From positions 1,054,001 through 1,118,000 of the forward strand of contig NZ_VFMM01000001.1 in NCBI RefSeq assembly GCF_006715085.1: DNA of 64,000 nucleotides. The letters run 5' to 3'. Positions 39,683 to 46,389 of the stretch are shown here, in pieces. The notes under the pieces were generated by a model. The model had not been told where the DNA came from. It made no database searches and saw only the letters and a program-made list of their open reading frames with translations. This DNA comes from Kribbella jejuensis. Its GTDB lineage: Bacteria > Actinomycetota > Actinomycetes > Propionibacteriales > Kribbellaceae. How positions within the stretch are numbered: position 1 is the first letter of the stretch; every line of letters begins with the position of its first letter. Made by a program: the position numbers and the translations under genes.

Positions 39683-40432
39683 TCAGGAACGTGGTGATCG
39701 CTTACTGTGCCCTTCGGGCTGCGCCGGCGCCGCGTCCAGTGAGCCGTCGATCACGGCGGCGGCGACCACACTGAGCTTGCGTCCGTTGCGACGCGCGTAA
39801 GAGCGCAGCGTGGTGAAAGCCGCGTCGACGCCGATGCCGGCACGCTCGGCCAGCACTCCTTTGGCCTGTTCGATCACGATGCGGCTGTTCAGCGCCGCCT
39901 GCAGTTGTTCGGCGACGATCTCGCCGTGTCGCACGGTCCGTTCCTGCAACAGGCCGATGGTGGCGACGTCGGAGAGTGCTTGACCGACCACGATGTCGTC
40001 GTCGCTCAGGTTGGACTCGGTCCGGCAGAACAGATTTATCGCTCCGATGACCTGTCGGCGCAGCCGCAGCGGCAAGGCATGCACGGAGTGGAAGCCGGCC
40101 GCGGCCGTCGCCGCGTGGAAGCGCGGCCAGCGGGCCTTGACCTCGGCCAGGTCGAGGTTCACGACCGGTTGCCCGGTGGTGAAGCACTCCAGACAGGGTC
40201 CTCCGGACTCCTGCAGCTCGAACAGCTCCAGCAAGCGGGCCTGGTCGCTGGTGGAGGCCAGCACATGCAGTTGCCCTTGCGGGTCGGCCAGGAGGAGACC
40301 GGCCGCGTCGGCCTGGAGCAGTTCGACGCTGCGCTCGGTCAGGGTGTGCAGGAAGTCGATCACGTCGAAATCGGCGACGAGGGTATCGGCAAGCTCGACG
40401 AACACGCCTGCCAGTTGCTGCTGCCTGCTCAT
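39683..40432 (-). CDS. GAF-ANTAR transcription antitermination regulator
   Basis: The 249-residue protein has a GAF domain (about 10-165, with the GGPCLECF motif and QVIGAINLFCR) followed by an ANTAR RNA-binding domain (about 170-230: LNSRIVIEQAKGVLAERAGIGVDAAFTTLRSYAR). ANTAR proteins bind paired RNA hairpins and prevent premature termination. The cysteine in GPC is a candidate redox or ligand site. It is one of three related GAF-ANTAR genes in a row on the same strand. A Ser/Arg-rich tail follows the ANTAR domain. Confidence 0.88.
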   Translation of the reverse strand: MSRQQQLAGVFVELADTLVADFDVIDFLHTLTERSVELLQADAAGLLLADPQGQLHVLASTSDQARLLELFELQESGGPCLECFTTGQPVVNLDLAEVKARWPRFHAATAAAGFHSVHALPLRLRRQVIGAINLFCRTESNLSDDDIVVGQALSDVATIGLLQERTVRHGEIVAEQLQAALNSRIVIEQAKGVLAERAGIGVDAAFTTLRSYARRNGRKLSVVAAAVIDGSLDAAPAQPEGHSKRSPRS

Positions 40433-40474
40433 GGCATTCTCTTTCCTGACGTGATCGCTATATCCGGGTCGTAG

Positions 40475-41212
40475 CTATTCATGATGATCGTCCTCGGGCC
40501 CGAAACGTAATTTCCGGGTGACCACGTCCTTGGCCACATCGATCAGTGGACGTTGGCTGCTGTACGCGTGGGCCTGCAGGCGCAACAGAGCCTCGGCAAG
40601 GCTGATCCCGGCCTGCGCCGTGATCATGCCGGTCGCCTGATGAATCTCACGGCGGCTGTCGACGGCCTCGGCCAGCTCAGGATGCAGCGGCCGGCCCGGC
40701 GCGGCGTCGTCCTGCAGATGCAACAGGATCGTCGTGGCTGCCTCGGCGAATGCCAGCGCCCCGGCCAGCTGAGGACTGTCCAGCGGACCGGTCGTGTCAC
40801 GGTACAGGTCGAGGGTTCCGAGCCGGATCGCACCGACCTGCAGCGGGAACGCGAACACGGCAGCGATACCTGTCTCGAGGGCGGCGGCGGTGAAGCCCGG
40901 CCACCGCGAGGCTCCCGTGGCGGCCAGGTCCGGCTGCAGCACCGGCCGCCCATCTGACGACGCGTCCACGCACGGGCCCTCGCCGAGGGTCGCCTGGAGG
41001 TCTTCCATCACCGCGGCCGGCCCGTCCGTGGCAGTGATCGTGCCGCCGTGGCCGGCAGCCGTCAGCAACGCCAGCCCCACTCCGGTGACCGGTATCGCCA
41101 CCACACAGGCACGGCAAAGGCGCTCCGGGAGCCCCGCTGTCCCACCGGCTGTGATATCGGCCAGGATCCGCCGAACCCGCAAGGATGACACCTGACCAGA
41201 CCGCCCTCCCAC
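40475..41212 (-). CDS. GAF-ANTAR transcription antitermination regulator
   Basis: This 245-residue paralogue has a GAF domain (about 20-165, GEGPCVDASSDG and GASRWPGFTAAALE) and an ANTAR domain (about 170-235: AVDSRREIHQATGMITAQAGISLAEALLRLQAHA). The GAF and ANTAR pattern matches the neighbours, but sequence divergence suggests distinct signals. The start is GTG 41212; an internal GTG seven codons later (41191) is possible and its Shine-Dalgarno relation is equally weak. The C-terminus ends acidic (FGPEDDHHE). It lies 42 nt upstream of the preceding paralogue. Confidence 0.85.
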   Translation of the reverse strand: MGGRSGQVSSLRVRRILADITAGGTAGLPERLCRACVVAIPVTGVGLALLTAAGHGGTITATDGPAAVMEDLQATLGEGPCVDASSDGRPVLQPDLAATGASRWPGFTAAALETGIAAVFAFPLQVGAIRLGTLDLYRDTTGPLDSPQLAGALAFAEAATTILLHLQDDAAPGRPLHPELAEAVDSRREIHQATGMITAQAGISLAEALLRLQAHAYSSQRPLIDVAKDVVTRKLRFGPEDDHHE

Positions 41213-41242
41213 ACCATGTCGTCGACCGAAGCCCGCCCCCGA

Positions 41243-42016
41243 TCATCCGGCACGCACAGAGACCGCGGCGATTCTGGTGGGAGGCCGACGGGTGCTGACC
41301 AACTCGTCCACCACGACGCGGAGCTTGTTGTTGTCCTGCGAACAGCGGCGCAACACTGCGAACGCCTGGTCGGCGTCGATTGCGTAGCGTTCCATCAGCC
41401 GCCCCTGAGCCTGACCGATGGTCGAGCTGGCCTCTGCCACCTGCGCCAGCATCGATGTCCGCTGCACGGTGTCGACCGCGACTGAGGCGTGCCGGGCCAG
41501 CACGCTCGCGATGACCTCGTCTGCGGCAGTGAACTGGCCCGGGTGGGCCTGGTAGAGATTGAGCGCGCCGAGAGGCGACCGGGTGGTGAACAGCCGGACT
41601 GTGAGCACGTTGCGCAGCCCCAGCTCGGCCACCGCTGGACTCCACCGCGGCCACCGCGGATCACTGACTGTGTCGCCGACCAGGACGTCGTAGTGCTCGC
41701 TGCCCACCGGGACACAGGGTCCCTCACCGTACTCCAGTTGGAGCTGATCAGCGTGCTCCACCCGCAGGTCCGTGACACCGGCCGTCTGCAAATGGTTCCC
41801 GCGCTGCATCAGGATCAGCCCGGCGCAATCGCATCCGGGGAGGCGCAGCGCGCAGTCCAGCACCAGGTCCACCGTCTCGGCCATGGTTGCCGCGCTGTAC
41901 AACTCGACCGCCAACTCCCCGAACGCGGCGGCCACCAAGCCTGTCGGCCGTGAACCTGCACTGCGGTGGTGACTGCTCTTGGACAGCTGATGGTCCACAG
42001 GTTGTGTGAGAAACAT
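41243..42016 (-). CDS. GAF-ANTAR transcription antitermination regulator
   Basis: The 257-residue protein has a GAF domain (about 40-170, GEGPCVPVGSEHYD, SPLGALNLYQ) and an ANTAR domain (about 195-245: QAQGRLMERYAIDADQAFAVLRRCSQDNNKL). ATG 42016 has AGGGAG 7 nt upstream. Its leader carries the 18-nt element CCGGGTCCAGGGCAGCCG (plus-strand sense) also found before the desaturase gene, and that element can pair with this Shine-Dalgarno region. It is the first gene of the three-paralogue run, about 225 nt downstream of the desaturase stop. Confidence 0.87.
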   Translation of the reverse strand: MFLTQPVDHQLSKSSHHRSAGSRPTGLVAAAFGELAVELYSAATMAETVDLVLDCALRLPGCDCAGLILMQRGNHLQTAGVTDLRVEHADQLQLEYGEGPCVPVGSEHYDVLVGDTVSDPRWPRWSPAVAELGLRNVLTVRLFTTRSPLGALNLYQAHPGQFTAADEVIASVLARHASVAVDTVQRTSMLAQVAEASSTIGQAQGRLMERYAIDADQAFAVLRRCSQDNNKLRVVVDELVSTRRPPTRIAAVSVRAG

Positions 42017-42055
42017 GGGCCGACTCCCTGCAACGAACACCCCGATGGAGGGCAG

Positions 42056-42073
42056 CCGGGTCCAGGGCAGCCG
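42056..42073 (-). promoter_or_regulatory. Shared leader element, copy upstream of the GAF-ANTAR gene
   Basis: The 18-nt word CCGGGTCCAGGGCAGCCG lies 40-57 nt before ATG 42016, and an identical copy lies before the desaturase gene. In the minus-strand RNA, GGCUG and CCCU of the element can pair with AGGGAGUCGGCC, which contains the ribosome site, with a 3-nt bulge. Confidence 0.5.
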
Positions 42074-42241
42074 AATACCGCTTCGAATTTCAGCGATGTG
42101 ATGCCTCGAACATACCGCCATTTCGCGCCCACAGCACTACTGAAGTCCTTGCTTGCGGACGTCGAAGGTCCAGTCGTGCCGCGATCCCGGGCCGAACTCC
42201 GACGAATCGGACCACCGCGGTGTCCGCGGGCCGGAATTTCG

Positions 42242-43288
42242 TCATCCGGCGGCGATCGTCCGGGCCCGGCGCAACTCGGCCCCGACATCACGGAGGTGGC
42301 GGAGCACCGCGCCGTACGACGCGGACGCCGAGGCCTCCACGTAGGGCACCTGGTGCGACTCACAGAAGCGCCGAACCACCGGCTGCGCCACCCGGAGATT
42401 GGGCCGCGGCATGCTCGGGAACAGATGGTGCTCGATCTGGTAGTTGAGGCCACCCAGCACGAAGTCGAGGACCGGCCCGCCACGCACGTTGCGAGACGTG
42501 ATCACCTGCCGCAACAACGGGTCAGCGGCCTGCTCGGCGGACAGAACCGGCATCCCCTTGTGATTGGGGGCGAACGAGCAACCGAGATATACCCCGAGCA
42601 ACCCCTGGTGGATCACGAGAAAGACGCCCGCCTGCAGCCAGGTCATGGTGCTCAACAGCAGGACGACATAACCGCAGAAATGGACCCCGAGCAGAGTTAA
42701 CTCTGTGGTTCTCGACCGGATGCCCGGCTTCAGCAGGGCACGGACGCTGGAGACGTGCAGGTTGAGTGCCTCGAGCAACAACAGGGGAAAGAACAACGAG
42801 GCTTGGTGACGCGTCAGCCATCCGGCTGCCCCCTTCCTCGCGGACGCCTGCGCCGCGTCGAACACCAGGATGCCGGGGAGGACGTCGGGATCTTCCTCGA
42901 GGTCGTTCGGGTGGGCGTGGTGAGCGTTGTGCTTGTCGATCCACCACCCGTAGCTCAGTCCGTTCAGCACGTTGGCGTTCAGCAATCCGAGCAGCATGGT
43001 CGGCACCCGCTTGCGGGCGACCTGGTGGTGACCCACGTCGTGACCCAAGAAGCCGATCTGCGCGGACACGATTGCCAACGCGACCGCGAGCAGCATCAGC
43101 CACCAGGAGTTCCGCAGCAGCACCATCGCGGTGACAACGCCACCGAGCCCGATCAGGTTGGCGATCAGCAGGACGGCGTAGAACCCCGGGCGTCGACGCT
43201 GCAAGCCGAGGCTACGGATCTCCCGGGCCAGTTCGGCGTAACCGCTGGCGGGCGGGGTGGCATTGGTACTTCGCGTGCTGATGGACAT
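42242..43288 (-). CDS. Membrane fatty-acid desaturase
   Basis: The 348-residue integral membrane di-iron enzyme has three histidine boxes in canonical order: GHDVGHH (about 89-95), HNAHHAH (about 125-131) and NYQIEHHLF (about 286-294). Hydrophobic segments lie at about 40-62, 66-85, 160-180 and 210-245. It introduces a double bond into acyl-lipid or acyl-CoA chains using O2 and an electron donor, likely adjusting membrane fluidity. The N-terminus has a short Ser/Thr-rich stretch. Three ANTAR regulators follow on the same strand, and its leader carries the shared element plus a hairpin beside the start codon. Confidence 0.92.
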   Translation of the reverse strand: MSISTRSTNATPPASGYAELAREIRSLGLQRRRPGFYAVLLIANLIGLGGVVTAMVLLRNSWWLMLLAVALAIVSAQIGFLGHDVGHHQVARKRVPTMLLGLLNANVLNGLSYGWWIDKHNAHHAHPNDLEEDPDVLPGILVFDAAQASARKGAAGWLTRHQASLFFPLLLLEALNLHVSSVRALLKPGIRSRTTELTLLGVHFCGYVVLLLSTMTWLQAGVFLVIHQGLLGVYLGCSFAPNHKGMPVLSAEQAADPLLRQVITSRNVRGGPVLDFVLGGLNYQIEHHLFPSMPRPNLRVAQPVVRRFCESHQVPYVEASASASYGAVLRHLRDVGAELRRARTIAAG

Positions 43289-43337
43289 CCCTGGACTCCA
43301 ATGTGTCGCGTCCTCGCCACCGGGTCCAGGGCAGCCG
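43289..43337 (-). promoter_or_regulatory. Desaturase leader hairpin containing the shared 18-nt element
   Basis: The shared 18-nt element lies at 43320-43337. Its inner portion GTCCAGGG (43324-43331) forms a perfect 8-bp inverted repeat with CCCTGGAC at 43289-43296, which directly abuts the ATG. The GGAG ribosome site (43296-43299) is at the stem edge, so the fold could block translation initiation. Confidence 0.5.
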
Positions 43338-43452
43338 CTCTCAGCTCAGCATACGCCGAGTAGCGCAAAGTGCAGGCTGTCCATTCTTGTCGATCCGCGG
43401 TCATGGCAGGTCCCTCGCCACAACCGGCCCGGCAGATCGAACGGCAGGCCGG

Positions 43453-44256
43453 TCATCGGCGGTGTTCCCGGGCGGACGCGTACAGGCAGATGGCGGCGGC
43501 GGTGGCCAGGTTGAGGGACTCGGCGCGGCCGTAGATCGGGACTTTCACTGAGTGGTCTACGAGGGCGTTGATGCCGTCGGGGAGGCCGTGGGCCTCGTTG
43601 CCGAAGAGCCAGACGGTCGGCTTCGCGAGCGTGCCGTCGTCGATGCAGGTGTCCAGGTCGGTGGCGCCGTACCCGTCCGCGGCGAGCACCTGCAGGCCTT
43701 GCTCACGCCACGACGCCACGGCGGCGACGATGTCGACGTCGGTGCTGACCGGGACGTGGAAGATGCTGCCGACGCTGGCCCGCACCGCCTTCGGGTTGTG
43801 CGGGTCGACGGACTCGGCCGACAGTACGACGGCATCCGCGCCGGCAGCGTCCGCCGTACGGATCAAGGTGCCGACGTTGCCCGGATCGCGGACCTGGACC
43901 CCGGCCGCGACGAGCTTGATCGCATCGGTCCGCAGCGGAACCGTCACCAGCGTGCAGACGGCGACCACGCCCTGCGAGGTGACGGTCTCGCTCAGCGTCT
44001 CGATCGCGGCCCGGTCCACCTCGAACCATGGCACACCGGCCGCGGCGGCCAGGTCGTACAGGTCACGGTGCCGAGCGGCGACGGCGGGTTCGGCGTACAC
44101 CTCGACGACCAGTTCGCGGTGCTCGAGCGCCTCCCGGACGGCCTGCGGACCCTCGACCAGGAATCGGCCGGCCTTGCGCCGGAACGCGCGAGTGGCGAGC
44201 CTCCGGGCCTGTTTGATCCGCGCGGACTGCGCGGTCAACAGACCAGGGCTCGCCAC
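43453..44256 (-). CDS. TrmH/SpoU-family rRNA or tRNA 2'-O-methyltransferase
   Basis: The 267-residue SPOUT enzyme has an N-terminal substrate-binding domain (about 1-95, with ARRLATRAFRRKAGRFLVEG) and the knotted AdoMet domain (about 105-265). The SPOUT motifs are VRDPGNVGTLIRTADAAGAD, WLFGNEAHGLP and IYGRAESLNLATAAAICLY. It is commonly encoded just after rplT in actinobacteria, as here (20 nt downstream), which fits a ribosome-modification role; the target nucleotide is unknown. GTG 44256 gives family length, though no Shine-Dalgarno is seen. Confidence 0.9.
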   Translation of the reverse strand: MASPGLLTAQSARIKQARRLATRAFRRKAGRFLVEGPQAVREALEHRELVVEVYAEPAVAARHRDLYDLAAAAGVPWFEVDRAAIETLSETVTSQGVVAVCTLVTVPLRTDAIKLVAAGVQVRDPGNVGTLIRTADAAGADAVVLSAESVDPHNPKAVRASVGSIFHVPVSTDVDIVAAVASWREQGLQVLAADGYGATDLDTCIDDGTLAKPTVWLFGNEAHGLPDGINALVDHSVKVPIYGRAESLNLATAAAICLYASAREHRR

Positions 44257-44276
44257 TTGTGGAGTGCGGGTGGAAC

Positions 44277-44669
44277 TCAGGCTGCGGCGTCGGACTTCGG
44301 CGCGTTCACGTCCGCCGGCAGGGCGGCCTTGGCCACCTGCACGAGCGCGGAGAACGCCGCCGGGTCGTTGACGGCGAGGTCGGCGAGGATCTTGCGGTCC
44401 ACCTCGACCTCGGCCAGGCGCAGGCCCTGGATGAAGCGGTTGTAGGTCAGGTCCTCGGCGCGGACCGCGGCGTTGATGCGCTGGATCCACAGCTTGCGGA
44501 AGTCGCCCTTGCGCGCCTTGCGGTCACGGTAGGCGTACACGAGCGAGTGGGTGACCTGCTCCTTGGCCTTGCGGTACAGCCGCGAGCGCTGGCCGCGGTA
44601 ACCGCTGGCCTGCTCGAGTACGACCCGGCGCTTCTTGTGGGCGTTGACTGCCCGCTTCACGCGTGCCAT
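44277..44669 (-). CDS. rplT: 50S ribosomal protein L20
   Basis: The 130-residue protein is the L20 primary-binding 23S protein. It has the basic N-terminus [34 protein letters not shown], and the conserved [23 protein letters not shown] core. It is the last ribosomal gene of the infC-rpmI-rplT operon; L20 usually represses its own operon in some bacteria. The C-terminus carries a short extension ([12 protein letters not shown]) not essential to the family. Confidence 0.98.
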   Translation of the reverse strand: MARVKRAVNAHKKRRVVLEQASGYRGQRSRLYRKAKEQVTHSLVYAYRDRKARKGDFRKLWIQRINAAVRAEDLTYNRFIQGLRLAEVEVDRKILADLAVNDPAAFSALVQVAKAALPADVNAPKSDAAA

Positions 44670-44748
44670 GAGGTGTTACTCCTTGTATTTCTGCGCCGGA
44701 GCCGGACGGATGCCCACTCGGCGGGGGATGTGCTGGGGGTGGGGGTGC

Positions 44749-44943
44749 TCAGATGCCGAGCAGCTTCTTGGCCTTCTTCACGTACGCCGGGGCGACCTCG
44801 ACGGTGCCGGACAGGCGGCGCTTGCGCTTCGACGACTTCGCCTCGGCGAGGTGCCGGATACCGGTCTGCTCACGACGGATCTTGCCCGACCCGGTGACCC
44901 GGACCCGCTTCTTCATCCCCGAGTGGGTCTTCATCTTCGGCAT
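44749..44943 (-). CDS. rpmI: 50S ribosomal protein L35
   Basis: The 64-residue basic protein starts [20 protein letters not shown], the universal L35 N-terminus, and ends [10 protein letters not shown] longer open frame upstream is an artefact; the ATG at 44943 has CAGGAGCAG upstream. It lies between infC (about 84 nt upstream) and rplT. Confidence 0.98.
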   Translation of the reverse strand: MPKMKTHSGMKKRVRVTGSGKIRREQTGIRHLAEAKSSKRKRRLSGTVEVAPAYVKKAKKLLGI

Positions 44944-45027
44944 GGCTGTTCTGCTCCTGAACTTTCTTCGTTGACTCGATCTTCGGTGTGACGGCTCCGG
45001 CTGCCTCGGGCGGCCGGAGCGCAACAG

Positions 45028-45717
45028 TCACTCCGGGTCGAGGTTGTCGGCCGGACCCTTCGGCTTCTTGGTGACACCGGCGGCGCGCTCGGCCTCGTGA
45101 GCCTGGGCCTGCTCGGCGCGTTCCTTGCGCTCCGCTTCCTCCTCGGCCTCCCGCTCGGCCTTCCGCTGCGCCTTCTCGGCTTCCACGTCCACGCGCGCTT
45201 CGGACTTCTTCTTGTGCGGTCCGAGCACCATGATCATGTTCCGGCCGTCCTGGCGTGGCGAGGACTCGACGAAGCCGAGCTCGTTCACGTCCTCGGCCAG
45301 CCGCTGCAGCAACCGGAACCCGAGCTCGGGCCGGGACTGCTCACGTCCGCGGAACATGATGGTGATCTTGACCTTGTCCCCGGCCTTCAGGAACCGCACC
45401 ACGTGACCCTTCTTGGTCTCGTAGTCGTGCGGGTCGATCTTCGGCCGCAGCTTCATCTCTTTGATGATGGTGTTGGTCTGGTTCCGGCGGGACTCGCGCG
45501 CCTTCTGCGCGGTCTCGTACTTGTACTTGCCGAAATCCATCAACTTGCAGACCGGAGGCCGTGCGGTCGCCGCGACCTCGACCAGGTCGAGGTCGGCCTC
45601 CTGGGCCAGCCGCAGTGCGTCCTCGATCCGGACGATGCCTACCTGCTCACCGTTCGGTCCGACCAGCCGCACCTCGGGAACGCGGATGCGCTCGTTGACG
45701 CGCAAATCAGTGGTGAT
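45028..45717 (-). CDS. infC: Translation initiation factor IF-3
   Basis: IF-3 discriminates the initiator codon and prevents subunit joining. The 229-residue protein has the N-terminal domain (about 5-75, [24 protein letters not shown]) and the C-terminal 30S-binding domain (about 85-175, [35 protein letters not shown]). A charged Glu/Ala/Lys-rich tail (about 180-229) follows. I start it at ATC 45715-45717: AGGAGG lies 4 nt before, and [11 protein letters not shown] matches the family N-terminus. A TTG four codons later (45703-45705) is the alternative, but lies about 16 nt from the ribosome site. Rare infC starts are a known autoregulatory feature. Confidence 0.95.
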   Translation of the reverse strand: MTTDLRVNERIRVPEVRLVGPNGEQVGIVRIEDALRLAQEADLDLVEVAATARPPVCKLMDFGKYKYETAQKARESRRNQTNTIIKEMKLRPKIDPHDYETKKGHVVRFLKAGDKVKITIMFRGREQSRPELGFRLLQRLAEDVNELGFVESSPRQDGRNMIMVLGPHKKKSEARVDVEAEKAQRKAEREAEEEAERKERAEQAQAHEAERAAGVTKKPKGPADNLDPE

Positions 45718-45774
45718 GGGTCCTCCTGGGTTGAACTCGTACTGGATGCCACCTCGTGATCGGAGCGCCTCCTG

Positions 45775-45812
45775 AAAAACACGAAGGCCCTCGTGCGATC
45801 ACACGAAGGCCC
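45775..45812 (-). promoter_or_regulatory. infC leader attenuator-like hairpin with T tract
   Basis: In the infC leader the minus strand has GGCCTTCGTG pairing with CACGAGGGCC (45786-45811: 10 bp with one G-U, 6-nt loop). TTCGTG and a run of five T (45775-45779) follow, so it looks like an intrinsic terminator. The 12-nt word GGGCCTTCGTGT occurs twice, once on each side of the CACGA strand, so CACGA can pair with either copy. That gives two mutually exclusive folds about 60 nt before the start codon. Confidence 0.6.
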
Positions 45813-45999
45813 AATTCCCAGTTGTACGACGTCCCAACCCTGAGCGGGAGGTACGCCGTACGTTGACCGGGACCCGCCGACTGTCCATCGACTGGGTGGG
45901 AGGTGGCCCTCCGCTTAGACTTGAACCGTTGGCTCGCCCGTCGTATTCCACTCAGGGGTCACCAGCGGACCAGGTCGGTCGCCGTGCAAGAGTAGCAGC

Positions 46000-46374
46000 A
46001 TGAGCGACGCAGATGCCACTTCGCAGCCCGACCCCCTGGCGACCGCCTCCCGCGACATCGCCGAGGTCCCTGCCGTGGAGATCATCTCCACCGCCGCACT
46101 CCACCTGATGAGTGCGGCCGCGGTCAACCTCGGCCTGGCCGCCGACCTGCCCGAGCACAAGGACCTCGACGAGGCCCGCTCGCTGATCGACTCGCTGGCC
46201 GGCCTGCTCGACGCTGCCGCCCCCTCGCTCGGCCACCACCACGCCGCACCGCTGCGGGACGGCCTCCGCTCGCTGCAGCTCGCGTTCCGCGAGGCCAGCT
46301 CGATCCAGGACGAGCCCGGCCAAGGCCCCGGCGAGAAGTACACCGGAGCGGTCTACCCCGCCGCCACCAAGTAA
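46000..46374 (+). CDS. DUF1844 domain protein
   Basis: The 124-residue protein carries DUF1844 (about 20-110): VPAVEIISTAALHLMSAAAVNLGLA, then DLDEARSLIDSLAGLLDA, then LRDGLRSLQLAFREAS. It is predicted helical and soluble. It is divergent from infC, a conserved actinobacterial pairing, but its role is unknown. The N-terminal 15 residues are polar and acidic. The stop lies 16 nt before the end of the convergent permease gene. Confidence 0.85.
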   Translation: MSDADATSQPDPLATASRDIAEVPAVEIISTAALHLMSAAAVNLGLAADLPEHKDLDEARSLIDSLAGLLDAAAPSLGHHHAAPLRDGLRSLQLAFREASSIQDEPGQGPGEKYTGAVYPAATK

Positions 46375-46389
46375 CTCCTCCGAGCCCGT

